The notes under the pieces: generated by a model
What the model was told of the DNA's origin: nothing
Database searches by the model: none
What the model saw: only the letters and a program-made list of their open reading frames with translations
Shown here: positions 23,035 to 34,710 of the stretch, in pieces
Position numbering within the stretch: position 1 is the first letter of the stretch
Layout: each line of letters opens with the position of its first letter
Source of the DNA: Balaenoptera acutorostrata
Lineage: Eukaryota > Chordata > Mammalia > Artiodactyla > Balaenopteridae
Assembly (NCBI RefSeq): GCF_949987535.1
Contig: NC_080069.1
Span: 40,847,269-40,911,268, forward strand
Length of the DNA stretch: 64,000 bases
Reading direction: 5' to 3'
Translations under genes and position numbers: made by a program

Positions 23035-26000
23035 ATGGTAATAAGAACATACATATGGATAATTTCCTTAAATGTAAATGGATTAAATGCTCCAACCAAA
23101 AGACATAGACGGGCTGAATGGATGCAAAAACAAGACCCATATATATGCGGTCTACAAAAGACCCACTTCTGACCTAGGGACACAAAGAGACTGAGAGTGA
23201 GGGGATGGAAAAAGATATTCCATGCATACGGAAATCAAAAGAAAGCTGGAGTAGCAATTCTCATATCAGACAAAATAGACTTTAAAATAAAGACTATTAC
23301 AAGAGACAAAGAAGGACACTGTATAATGATCAAGGGATCAACCCAAGAAGAGGATATAACAATTTAAAATATCTCTGCACCCAACATAGGAGCACCGCAA
23401 TACATAAGGCAAATACTAACAGCCATAAAAGAGGAAATCAACAGTAACACATCATAGTAGGGGACTTGAACACCCCACTTTCACCAATGGACAGATCCTC
23501 CAAAATGAAAATAAATAAGGAAACACAAGCTTTAAATGATACATTAAACAAGATGGACTTAATTGATAATTATAGGACATTCCATCAAAAAACAACACAA
23601 TACACTTTTTTCTCAAGTGCTCATGGAACATTCTCCAGGATAGATCATATATTGGGTCACAAGTCAAGCCTTGGTAAATTTAAGAAAATTGAAATCATAT
23701 CTAGTGTCTTTTCTGACCACAACGCTATGAGACTAGATATCAATTACAGGAAAAAATCTGTAAAAAATACAAACACATGAAGGATAAACAATACACTACT
23801 TAATAACCAAGAGATCACTGAAGAAATCAAAGGGGAAATCAGAAAATACCTAGAAACAAATGACAATGAAAACACGGCGACCCAAAACCTATGGGATGCA
23901 GCAAAAGCAGTTTTAAGGGGGAAGTTTATAGCAATACAATCCTACCTTAAGAAACAAGAAACATCTCAAATAAAAAACCTAACCTTACACCTAAAGCAAT
24001 TAGAGAAAGAAGAACAGAAAAACCCCAAAGTTAGCAGAAGGAAAGAAATCATAAAGATCAGAGGAGAAATAAATGAAAAAAAATGAAGGAAACGATAGCA
24101 AAGATCAATAAAACTAAAAGCTGGTTCTTTGAGAAGATAAACAAAATTGATAAGCCATTAGCCAGACTCAACAAGAAAAAAAGGGAGAAGACTCAAATCA
24201 ATAGAATTAGAAATGAAAAAGGAGAAGTAACAACTGACACTGCAGAAATACAAAGGATCATGAGAGAATACTACAAGTAGCTATATGCCAATAAAATGGA
24301 CAACCTGGAAGAAATGGACACAGTCTTAGAAATGCACAACCATCCGAGACTGAACCAGGAAGAAATAGAAAATATAAACAGATCAATCACAAGCACTGAA
24401 ATTAAAACTGTGATTAAAAATCTTCCAACAAACAAAAGCCCAGGACCAGATGGCTTCACAGGCGAATTCTATCAAACATTTAGAGAAGAGCTAACACCTA
24501 TCCTTCTCAAACTCTTCCAAAATATAGCAGAGGGAGGAACGCTCCCCAACTCATTCTATGAGGCCACCATCACCCTGATACCCAAACCAGAAAAAGATGT
24601 CACAAAAAAAGAAAACTACAGACCAATATTACTGATGAACATAGATGCAAAATTCCTCAACAAAATGCTAGGAAACAGAATCCAACAGCACATTAAAAGG
24701 ATCATACACCATGATCAAGTGGGGTTTATCCCAGGAACGCAAGGATTCTTCAATATACGCAAACCAATCAATGTGATACAATATATTAACAAATTGAAGG
24801 AGAAAAACCATATGATCATCTCAATCGATGCAGAGAAAGCTTTCAACAAAATTCAACATCCATTTATGATAAAAACCCTCCAGAAAGTAGGCATAGACGG
24901 AACTTTCCTCAACATAATAAAGGCCATATATGACAAACCAACAGCCAACATCGTCCTCAATGGTGAATTACTGAAACCATTTTCACTAAGATCAGGAAAA
25001 AGACAAGGTTGCCCACTCTCACCACTATTATTCCACATAGTTTTGGAAGTTTTAGCCACAGACATCAGAGAAGAAAAAGAAATAAAAGGAATCCAAATCG
25101 GAAAAGAAGAAGTAAAGCTGCCACTGTTTGCAGATGATATGATAGTATACATAGAGACTCCTAAAGATGCTACCAGAAAACTACTAGAGCTAATCAATGA
25201 ATTTGGTAAAGCAGCAGGATACAAAATTAATGCACAGAAATCTCTTGCATTCCTATACACTAATGATGAAAAATCTGAAAGTGAAATTAAGAAAACACTC
25301 CCATTTACCATTGCAACAAAAAGAATAAAATACCTAGGAATAAACCTACTTAAGGAGACAAAAGACATGTATGCAGAAAACTATAAGACACTGATGAAAG
25401 AAATTAAAGATGATACCAACAGATGGAGAGATATACCATGTTCTTGGATTGGAAGAATCAACATTGTGAAAATGAGTATACTACCCAAAGCAATCTACAG
25501 ATTCAATGCAATCCCTATGAAACTACCACTGGCATTTTTCACAGAACTAGAACAAAAAAAAATCACAAATTGTATGGAAACACAAAAGACCTCGAATAGC
25601 CAAAGCAATCTTGAGAAAGAAAAATGGAGCTGGACGAATCAGGCTCCCAGACTTCAGACTATACTACAAAGCTACAGTAGTCAAGACAGTATGGTACTGG
25701 CACAAAAACAGAAATATAGAGCAATGGAACAGAATAGAAAGCCCAGAGATAAACCCACGCACATATGGTCACCTTATCTTTGATTAAGGAGGCAAGCATA
25801 TACAATGGAGAAAAGACAACCTCTTCAATAAGTGGTGCTAGGAAATCTGGACAGCTGCATGTAAAAGTATGAACTTAGAACACTCCCTAAGACCATACAC
25901 AAAAATAAACTCAAAATGGATTGAAGACCGAAATGTAAGGCCAGACACTATCAAACTCTTAGAGGAAAACATAGGCAGAACACTCTATGACATAAATCAT

Positions 26001-26879
26001 AGCAAGATCCTTTTTGACCCACCTCCTAGGGAAATGGAAATAAAAACAAAAATAAACAAATGGGACCCAATTACACTTAAAAGCTTTTGCACAGCAAAGG
26101 AAACCATAAGTAAGACGAAAAGACAACCCTCAGAATGGGAGAAGATGTTTGCAAATGAAGCAACTGACAAAGGATTAATCTCCAAAATTTACAAGCAGCT
26201 CATGCAGCTCAATATCAAAAAAACAAACCACCCAATCCAAAAATGGGCAGAAGTCCTAAACAGACATTTCTCCAAAGAAGATATACATATTGCCAACAAA
26301 CACATGAAAGACTGCTCAACATCATTAATCATTAGAGAAATGCAAATCAAAACTACAATGAGATATCATCTCACACCGGTCAGAATGGCCATCATCAAAA
26401 AATCTACAAACAATAAATGCTGGAGAGGGTGTGGAGAAAAGGGAACCCTCTTGCACTGTTGGTGGGAATGTAAATTGATACAGCTACTATGGAGAACAAT
26501 ATGGAAGTTCCTTAAAGAACTAAAAATAGAACTACCATACGACCCAGCAATCCCACTACTGGGCGTATACCCTGAGAAAACCATAATTGAAAAAGAGTCA
26601 TGTACCACAATGTTCATTGCAGCTCTATTTACAATAGCCAGGACATGGAGGCAACCGAAGTGTCCATCAACAGATGAATGGATAAAGAAGATGTGGCACA
26701 TATATACAATGGAATATTACTCAGCCATAAAAAGAAACGAAATTGAGTTATTTGTAGTGAGGTGGATGGACCTAGAATCTGTCATACAGAGTGAAGTAAG
26801 TCAGAAAGAGAAAAACAAATACCATATGTTAACACATGTATATGGAAAAATAAAAAAGATCATGAAGAACCTAGGGTAA
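23035..26879 (+). pseudogene. L1 ORF2 (endonuclease and reverse transcriptase), disrupted
   Basis: Begins ATGGTAATAAG at 23035. The endonuclease domain (about 23050-23760) shows SLNVNGLNAP, but the catalytic Glu of the QETH motif is Lys here (AAG, 23158-23160), followed at once by TGA (23170-23172) and TAA (23365-23367). The frame shifts near 23445 and again near 24070. The reverse-transcriptase domain (24296-25560) is open for nearly 500 codons, with the catalytic FADD at 25127-25138 intact. A +1-type shift in the A-run at 25553-25561 ends it. The C-terminal part is open again (25869-26879) and keeps the CX3CX7HX4C cysteine-rich motif. The protein normally nicks target DNA and copies L1 RNA. 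This copy is dead. Confidence 0.93.
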
Positions 26880-27234
26880 GACAGGAATAAAGATGCAGAC
26901 CTACTAGAGAATGGACTTGAGGACACAGGGAGGGGGAAGGGTAAGCTGGGACAAAATGAGAGAGTGGTAGTGTATGTATGTCCATATATACACTACCAAA
27001 TGTAAAATAGATAGCTAGTGGGAAGCAGTCGCATAGCACATGGAGATGAGCTCGGTGCTTTGTGATCAGCTAGAAGGGTCGGATAGGGAGTGTGGGAGGG
27101 AGGGAGACACAAGAGGGAAGAGATATAGGGATATATGTATATGAATAACTGATTCACTTTGTTATGAAGCAGAAACTAACCCACCATTGTAAAGCAATTA
27201 TACTCCAATAAAAATGTTAAAAAAAAAAAAAAAG
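26880..27234 (+). other. L1 3' UTR and poly-A tail
   Basis: Contains the typical 'gatagctagtgggaagcagt', 'gctgattcactttgttatga agcag' and 'tatactccaataaaaatgtt' order, then A15. The AATAAA-containing end is the L1 polyadenylation signal. Confidence 0.85.
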
Positions 27235-27244
27235 TAAATAAGTA

Positions 27245-28960
27245 AGTATGGGTTTTGAGAAGCCTATTTTAGTAAAAACTCCAAGGCTGAGGCATTAGAT
27301 AGCAACAGCATTAGCACAAGCAAAGAAAACTTTGATCAAAGAGACTTGTTTATGATTTCCTACTTTCTGGAGAAAAACTAACAAAAACTAAATATATTCC
27401 ATATACAGGTTTGTGGCCCATCAAGGCTGTCTGATTTTTAATCCAAGATAAGATTTCTGCACAGTAGCCCAATGGGTGGCAGGTCCTACTTTTCACGCTG
27501 GTGAACCCCAGCACTACCTGCCCAAATGCCATGCTGACACCAGGGCAGTGGGTGAGCTCACAGGACAGGAGGAATTAGATTTCCCTGACAACTCCCACCC
27601 CCTGAACTCTGAGACCAATGCCACACAGAGTTTCTGCCCGATTATAATTCTCGATATCTATTTCTGCCTCACTAAGGGAAGGAAATGGACTAACAGTGCC
27701 TGAAAAATGCTGCTCAACTCCGTAGCCCAAGGAGTGGAGAGTGTCAGAGATGTCTAATTTGCTTGGTGATTTCAAATGATGCTCTTAGCATCAAAGAAAG
27801 CATGCATGATTTTTCCCCATTCTTCTCTGTACGAGGAATCCAAGTGTGACAAGTCGAGACATGACTTGCTGGCTCAGCGTTAAGGCGCCTCTGTATTTTT
27901 ACTGTTCAGCTTTGAATACACCAAAAGTTCATGCGCTAAGTGCAAGCTTGTTGCCTTCCATCAGCTTTCAATTTCCTCGCTTTCTCCTCATTCCGCAGGG
28001 ACAGGTAGTCACTGTTCAACGAGCACAGATTTCCCTCATGGAGCTGCCTGGACATGACAATACTCACCACCAGGGTTGATATCCAAAACACAACCTGTGC
28101 AACACAGGCACTGACCAGAAAGGTTGCTGGTGTTCATGTCGGCACAGCCAAATGGGCGTGTTTCTGGCTGATGGCTATCTGCCCGGCTCTGCAACCCTGA
28201 AACCCCATGTACCCAGGACTTTGGGAAAGGAAATCTGCCAACACACAAGAGTTCCCTACGTTTTCAGATACTTACGAACACAAAGGATACCAAGGTGGAA
28301 TGGTCCCCCGGGTGCTGGCAGCCTATACCCCAGCACCAAGGAGAGGCTTTGTGGCAGTGCAGGGAGCTACATGCTCAGAGTTATGGGGAGTGAGAGGCCT
28401 CTGCCCAGGTTTTTAGTGAAAAAGACATAATTCTTTCTTGAATGGGAATAGTGAAACAATTGAAATTGACATATTGAAAGTAGAATTAGAAAAATATTGA
28501 AATTAGACCATACATCCAATGTACAGTTGGTCTGTGGTAGTAAAGGGAAGACTGGGATATTATGGCCCAATGTGGTGTTTTTTTGGATACCTGACCCTCA
28601 AAGTATTAAGAACTAGCTTACCACATGTGTTCCTAGTTCAGATGTGTCAAATATACTATAACCTGTAACCCTCTTCATTTCTTGGAGATTCATAATGCAC
28701 AGAATTCCCTTGAAGTGTCTCAGGAGTGTGGCAGAAAGAACAGATTTAACTTTGTTTAACTTAGTGAATTAAACTAATTTGGCTGTGCGTTTGTGGGGGA
28801 GAGGGAGAGAGATGGAGAGCCACTCACATACATTCCTAGAACCAGACGGTAAATATCCCACTTTGGGACATGTTAACCTATGGAGACGCCAGGCTTTCCA
28901 TATTCTTTTTGTGTTCCCAGCTGTGGTGCAGTGGACAACACTCAATTCATGACTTTAGAA
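27245..28960. other. Intronic stretch with no recognised feature
   Basis: Unique-looking intron sequence. The open frames here (up to 92 codons) show no domain and no splice context. I see nothing further. Confidence 0.4.
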
Positions 28961-28964
28961 GGGG

Positions 28965-29240
28965 GCCAAAAGGTACAAATTTCCAGTTGTAAAATAAATA
29001 AGTCCTGAGGATGTAAGGTACAGCAAGGTGACTATAGTTAATAATACTGTATTGCATATTTGAAAGTAAATCCTAAAAGTTTTCATCACAACAACAAAAA
29101 ATTGTAACTATGTGAGGAGACAGGTGTTAACTAGACTTATGGCTGTGATCATTTTGCAATATATACAAATATCAAATTGTTATGTTGTACACCTGAAACA
29201 AATATAATATGTCAAGTATACCTCAATTAAAAAAAAACCA
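28965..29240 (+). mobile_element. Old L1 (L1MA/MB-type) 3' end
   Basis: 'gactatagttaataatactg tattgcatatttgaaag' and 'ttatgttgtacacctgaaac aaatataatatgtcaagtat acctcaatt' are typical of L1M 3' termini, followed by an A-rich tail at 29229-29243. Confidence 0.85.
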
Positions 29241-29264
29241 AACAAAACTCTGGGCTCCAGAGTT

Positions 29265-29410
29265 AATTTCACTACTTGCCAAACATCTCTGTGTCTTAGT
29301 TTTTCCAACTATAAAATGTGGGTAACAATATATACCTCCCAGGGTTAACTCAAGCAGACAATATTTGTGAAAGCCCTTTATGAATTTTAATGCACTAAAT
29401 GCTTTCTAGG
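29265..29410 (+). repeat. MIR SINE fragment
   Basis: Diverged sense MIR: 'tctctgtgtcttagtttttc caactataaaatgtgggtaa' then 'acctcccagggttaactcaa'. Confidence 0.6.
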
Positions 29411-31800
29411 TGTTGCTTCTTTCTCTGCAGCCTTTATTATCTAGCCTTTATTTTCTCAATGGGAAGCAGCCATAGAGACGTTAAGAAGAGTCAACACTAC
29501 AACTCTCCCACACTCCTCACTCTGCAATGACAAGTACTCTGGGGCCCCTCTGATTACACCTACTCTTCTGGATTCTCTGTCCTGTACTGCTAATGGCCAA
29601 GGAAGTGGCTCCTGTGTCCTTTAAAGGAGGGAAAAAAAAGATTCAAATTTTGATTTACATGTTTTCCCATCTGATCATTTATTTCATGCTTGCAGTCTCT
29701 TTGGGACAGATTTTTCACTCTAATTCTTTCAAGAATCCCCTCTGGGATTTCACACATGCCATTATAATTAATGCTTTCCTTGTTCTGATGTCAAATGGGT
29801 GAGTGGTGGGAGCATCTAATAAAAGTTCAGACAGGGTTCACAAGTTTTCTAAACCCGTTTAGAACATTTCTGAATATTTCTTTTGCAGCCCTTTCTCAGG
29901 ATTTTGGAGCACGTCACAAAAGTGGGCCCAAAAAGTAAAAAATAGAAAAAAGAGCCACTGTGGTTACAAATTACTGTCACATTCCAGTCACAGTCACTGG
30001 ATGGTTTTTAGAACTCACAAAACCACATACTGTGCAGTGACAAACACAATGAGATATTTGTCTTGTATGTGCAACTTGGCCATTGGCCCTCACGCTCTTG
30101 CTTAAATATTTGTGAGATGGAATGTGATCCCAAGTATGACATTGGGAGTCAGAACTGTTGCTTTGACTGCCAGCTACTCAGTGGTGCCAGGAGAGACCTT
30201 TCAGTGATCGACTTGGGTCAGGAACGTGCTCTTCACTAAACGCCCCAGAATAAGCTGATGCAACATGGGAAATCCACTTAGCTGGGGAGTTGACTTGGAC
30301 TTGCAGTTTTTATTTTCCTCAACCCATGAGCCTGGGGTTTTAGCTTTGTAATTAACCACTTGCCACCACCTTCCCACCATCATCATCTGTCAACACAGAG
30401 CAGTTGATCTTTACAAAGAACTTCTACTCGATGATCTCACTTGAGCCCAATAATTACCCTCTTGAGAAGACATTGGCTTGCCTTCACATTTTAAGTAATG
30501 CCCCCCAAATTCAGAGAGTTTGAGTAGCTTATCTAAAGACACACACACATAACCCCTCCCCACAGGACATCTTGTACTCACTCTGATGGGTCGCTCTGTG
30601 TTTCTGGCTTCTGCATTCTCCAATTCATGCCCTATATTCAGCCAGCAAACTTAGTTGTGGCTCCTCACCCAGGCCAAACCTACTCATGCCTCTTGGAAAG
30701 TTTGATCTCTCTTTTTTTCTACCTACTCTGGAATGTCTCCTAAAGGCGAGATCAAGTTCCATCACTTCAAGGAACTTACCTTCCCTGCTATAGCTCAGCA
30801 ATGTTTCTAAGCACCCCTTAGTACAGCTCTGGTAACACTGCAGGCATTCCCTATTTTTGCTAATGGATCACATGCCTCAAGAGGAAGCATGCTGAGCAGT
30901 TATGGCTGGCAAGGCATGGCGGGGTGGGGGTTGGTTGGTAAGGAGACCATATCTTCGAGTTTCTTCTGACTGTTGAGATTTGGGGAGGAATTCTCAATGT
31001 GTTCCTTCAAAGAGATCGGTGTTCACTACTTTCCCATCCACCGCCAATAACTTCTTTAAACTCTTCATAGAACCAACCTTAGATTAAATGGATGGAAACC
31101 GGCTCACCTAATTGATGCTACAAATAAGAACCATTCAATGAAATTCAAAACTTCTTAATAAAATGCAATCCAAAATACTGGCGTTCACATGGAGTATCAA
31201 AACTCTCTAAGCTGTGTGTGAAATCACGTTCATTCCTCAGTTTATCATCTGTACAGTAGATGGGGGAGTCTCTGGTGCAGACCTGGTACTATTCGACCTG
31301 GGAATAAAGTTTAGGAAGACGTCATAATGAATAACATGAGAGAATATTGCTCTATAAGATAGCATCTCATATCCTCTGAGGCGAGAGAGGAAGGACAGAG
31401 ACTAAAGAAGAAAATTAAACCATGAAAAAGGAAAGACTGAATGGCCATCAGGCTGCTAATCACTGTGACTTGCTTAAATCAGTGAAGTTAATCAGAACAA
31501 TGTCTGGAGCCAATGGCCAAAAAGAAATTCCATAGCGCCTAAAATAAATCAAGTTATGCAAAATAATGGATTCTGTTTTTAAAACATCTGCGAAAATAAC
31601 TGTTTGTTTAGCTCTTACTGTTTATTTCCATGACACTTCATAATTTTGATGGTGACATGTACAGGACAATCTGATTTAAAAAACAACCAAAAAACCTGTT
31701 CTAGGAAAAATACCTAGGCCTGAGCATCCTTTAAATCTACTTGTTTGAAAGGTGTTAAGACGATAAATCCTGGAAAGAATACTAAAAGGCCCTTGGTAAA
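29411..31800. other. Intronic stretch, mostly unrecognised
   Basis: A possible antisense MIR lies at about 30420-30560 ('cattttaagtaatgcccccc', 'gagtagcttatctaaagaca'). Otherwise nothing was recognised. Confidence 0.4.
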
Positions 31801-31804
31801 ACTG

Positions 31805-32000
31805 TCTTGTGTCAGAAATGCTGTATAACACAGGGAGCTCAGCTCGGTGCACGGCGATGACCTAAATGGGTGGGATGGGCAGGGGAGGGAGGTCCAAGAG
31901 GAAGGGGATATATGTATACATATAGCTGATTCACTTTGTTGTACAGTGGAAACTAACACAACACTGTAAAGCATCTATACTCTAACAATAACAAAAAAAG
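31805..32000 (+). mobile_element. L1 3'-end fragment
   Basis: 'tgctgtataacacagggagc tcagctcgg', 'gatatatgtatacatatagc tgattcactttgttgtacag' and 'actgtaaagcatctatactc' match the same L1 3' UTR architecture as the element at 26880-27234 but are older and shorter. No target-site duplication was established. Confidence 0.8.
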
Positions 32001-32139
32001 AAATCGATGATTTTATTATTTTTAAATCAAATTGGGAACATCTAATCAGTTCAACTACAATATTTATTTCTTACCCAAGAAATATTCTTTGGGTACATTC
32101 TCTTTGGTCACTAGGTTGTAAATGGTGACTATTTCCCCA

Positions 32140-32290
32140 TGGCTTAACAAACAATATGATTTATTTTTCTACACTGGAAAACTAGAATTTAGGAAGGTCA
32201 AGGAACTTGCTGAGCAAGTGGAGATATGAATTGGTGACTAGCAGTATTGAAGACAGCTCTCTATCCCACTATTATTCATGCTGAGACCCT
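32140..32290 (-). repeat. Probable MIR SINE fragment
   Basis: Antisense MIR-like words: 'tacactggaaaactagaatt taggaaggtcaaggaacttg' then 'tgaattggtgactagcagta'. Weak. Confidence 0.4.
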
Positions 32291-32299
32291 AGGTTCTTA

Positions 32300-33730
32300 C
32301 TTAATTTTTACAAATATATGAAGCATCTTTATCCCTGGTACAAGTTTATGAGGAATGCACAACCCATTTTCCAGGGGCCTCGGTTGATGAGAGAGAAGGT
32401 AACAAGCATCCACCCTCCTCCTTGCTCCCTCATTGTCTTCTCTTCTTTTTCAGCATCCATCCCTCTCAGTGTGGGCACTCCCAGTCCATTCCCGAATCCC
32501 TTTCTTTGAATCTCCTCTCAAATCTCGCTTGTCCAGTCCCATTTCAAATTCCAATGTTGCCTTTTGTCTTGCCCGATTCTTTTATCTCCCCAGAGGATCA
32601 TGCGTGTCCTCCCCAAAACTCATTCCCCATCCATGCGGATGCCTCGTCTCCCTTCTGTGTATATGAGAGGCACAGTGGCAGGCTGGAGCCCTTCTATAGA
32701 CCCAAAGCAAATGCCTAGCTGGCTTTGAAAACACTGGTGATTTAAAGGTGAGTAAAGCTAATCTGGGACCTTCTATACTTAAGTAGCAAAGAGCAGTGAT
32801 GCCTGGGAGGCCACTTTCAGCTTGTGGTCTTTACTCAGTGAGTGAGTGATAACTTGTTTGGAAGCCAAACGTTTTACTTCCTTAGAAATGTGCAGGTCAA
32901 AGGGCAAGCCCCAGTAAGAGATGATTAGCTGTCAGAGGCTTTTGGCCACATTAAATACTGAAGAGGCTCATAGACCTTCTTATCACACCCTGCACCTGCT
33001 TCCTTTGTTTCAACAGTTTCTCCTGATCTGTTCCTTAAAAATTCATGACAGCTGTAAACTTTAAGACATAACTGGACATTATTTACTTATTTATTATGTG
33101 TTGCATCTGTAATATGAAGTTTAAAAAAAGGAGAAACAATTTGTGCAAAATCTTCTCCTTGGAGAACCTGGGACCATTGTGGTCAGACTGTGGGTGCTTT
33201 ATGACCACATCCAGGAAGATCAGGGTTCTCCTATTACAAAGAGTGATGGGGTACTTCCGTGGCATGTGGCTATGGAACCAGGGGATACTTCATGGGAAGT
33301 GATTCAGCTCTTCCTGCCTTGCCTAGAAGTCCTGAATGAATGGAACTCAGTGAAGGCAGTCATGAATGAATGGGGTCAGGCGGAGTTCTGGGGACAGCCT
33401 GGTTGCCCCTCTTTCTTACGGCAGGAAATGTTTATCGCTATACCTGAAGTTGCTGTTACTTGCAACCTGGAAAATCTTCCATTATCTTTTACCATTACCA
33501 ATCTGGTCACAGATACAAGGGTTGTGACTTACTAACTACAAGCCAAGGGTTTTTGAATTAGTCGCGAGAGGGTATGCTGGACCTTATTGCTAACAATATT
33601 TTGTGAATATTTTTTCCATTGAGAATTGATTTTGTCTTTATTCTACCATGAAATAATAATATAAACAGTGAAAGATAATAAGAATACCTTATGTTTGTAT
33701 ACGTCTTTTGCTTTTTCATAGCATTTCCGC
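32300..33730. other. Intronic stretch with no recognised feature
   Basis: A 130-codon open frame at 33143-33535 has no recognisable domain and is treated as chance. I see nothing else. Confidence 0.4.
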
Positions 33731-33734
33731 ATCC

Positions 33735-33809
33735 GTTCATTCTATAATAATGGTACCTACCTCAGAATATGGTTGTGAAGATTAAATGAGTTGATATTAG
33801 AAAAGCTCT
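33735..33809 (+). repeat. MIR SINE, 5' part of a copy split by an L1
   Basis: 'ataatggtacctacctcaga atatggttgtgaagattaaa tgagttgatattagaaaagc' is sense MIR. It resumes at 34060 after an L1 fragment. Confidence 0.75.
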
Positions 33810-34051
33810 GTGGTGCCATCCTGTGATGCCATTTGTATGACATTCTTGAGAAGACAAACTGCAGGTCTAGAAAACGTATGGTTGTCAGGGCCTGGGAATT
33901 GGGGGTGGGGGCTTGTCTTACAGAGGCATGAGGGAATTTGGGGGGAGGTGGTGACAATGTTCTAAGTCTTGATTGTGGTGGCAGTTAAATGACTGTGTTT
34001 GCCAAAACTCAGAACAGTACACTAAAAAAGGTGAATTTTACTATATGTAAT
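33810..34051 (+). mobile_element. Truncated old L1 inserted into a MIR
   Basis: The 242-bp insert has an L1M 3' end ('gtcttgattgtggtggcagt taaatgactgtgtttgccaa aactcagaacagtacactaa aaaaggtgaattttactata tg'). AAAGCTCT flanks it on both sides (33802-33809 and 34052-34059), and the host MIR continues across the duplication. Confidence 0.8.
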
Positions 34052-34059
34052 AAAGCTCT

Positions 34060-34110
34060 TAGAATAACACCTGGTACATAATAAAAGTGTAAAATATGTT
34101 ATTAGCTGTT
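34060..34110 (+). repeat. MIR SINE, 3' part of the split copy
   Basis: 'agaataacacctggtacata ataaaagtgtaaaatatgtt' is the MIR 3' segment that continues from 33809. Confidence 0.7.
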
Positions 34111-34325
34111 GTTGTTATGCTAAGCATTTGATTCTCCAGTAATCCTCTGGGGTAAGTCAGGCATGTTCTTTTATCTCAGTTTAAGAGATGAGGAATCCCC
34201 AGGCCCAGAGACAATGTGACCTACCCAAGACCACACAGCTTAGAGGTGGTAGCATCTACACCAGGACCCATATCTCCAAACCAAACGCATTCCGTCTCAA
34301 GTCTGACATGGAGTCAGACCCAGGG
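34110..34325 (-). repeat. MIR SINE fragment
   Basis: Antisense MIR: 'gctaagcatttgattctcca gtaatcctctggggtaagtc', 'ttaagagatgaggaatcccc aggcccagagacaatgtgac ctacccaagaccacacagct'. Confidence 0.75.
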
Positions 34326-34340
34326 CTAGGAAAGGCTCTC

Positions 34341-34705
34341 TGCATTTGTTTGCTCAGTCTGCCATAACAAAATACCATAGACTGGGTGGCTAAAACAAGA
34401 CATTTATTTTCTCACAGTTCTAGAGGCTAGAAATCCAAGATCAAGGTTCCAGACAGTTCAGTTTCTGGTGAGAGCTCTCTTCCTGGCTTACAGATGACTG
34501 TGTTTAGCTTGTGTGTCTGCAGAGAGTGCGTGAACTTCTGGTGTCTCCTTTTACAAGGACACTAATCCTATTGGTTGGGGGCTCCACTCTATGACCTCAT
34601 TTAATCTTAATTACTGCCTCAGAGACCCCATTTTTAAATGCAGCCACACTGGGGATTAGGGTTAGATCTGAGTTTTGGGGGAACACAAACATTCAGGCCA
34701 CAACA
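34341..34705 (-). mobile_element. Solo LTR (MaLR-like) with target-site duplication
   Basis: A 365-bp element with TG..CA ends flanked by the 5-bp repeat CTCTC (34336-34340 and 34706-34710). Read on the minus strand it starts 'tgttgtggcctgaatgtttg tgttcccccaaaactcag' and has 'ctagaactgtgagaaaataa atg' and 'gccacccagtctatggtatt ttgttatggc'. This is a well-known MaLR/ERV3-type LTR pattern. No internal retroviral sequence is present. Confidence 0.75.
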
Positions 34706-34710
34706 CTCTC

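Larger units (their letters stand above)
20018..27234 (+). mobile_element. Full-length L1 retrotransposon, coding-defective, antisense to NTRK2
   Basis: A 7.2-kb element with all L1 parts in order: a GC-rich then T-rich 5' UTR beginning ggaggagcttcaagatggcgg (about 20018-22081), ORF1 (22082-22976), a short spacer, ORF2 (23035-26879), a 3' UTR, and an A tail after 'ccaataaaaatgtt'. An exact 10-bp target-site duplication flanks it. Both frames carry stops and frameshifts, so it cannot move autonomously now, but its divergence is modest and it looks like a lineage-specific (cetartiodactyl/cetacean-type) insertion. It lies head-on to NTRK2: L1 sense is plus and gene sense is minus. Confidence 0.95.

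Noticed and set aside
24853..25368. 171-codon minus-strand open frame
   Set aside because: It is the antisense shadow of the L1 reverse-transcriptase frame.
33143..33535. 130-codon plus-strand open frame with a repeated 'aatgaatgg' word
   Set aside because: No domain recognised. The repeated word is simple sequence, and the surrounding intron shows no splice sites supporting an exon.
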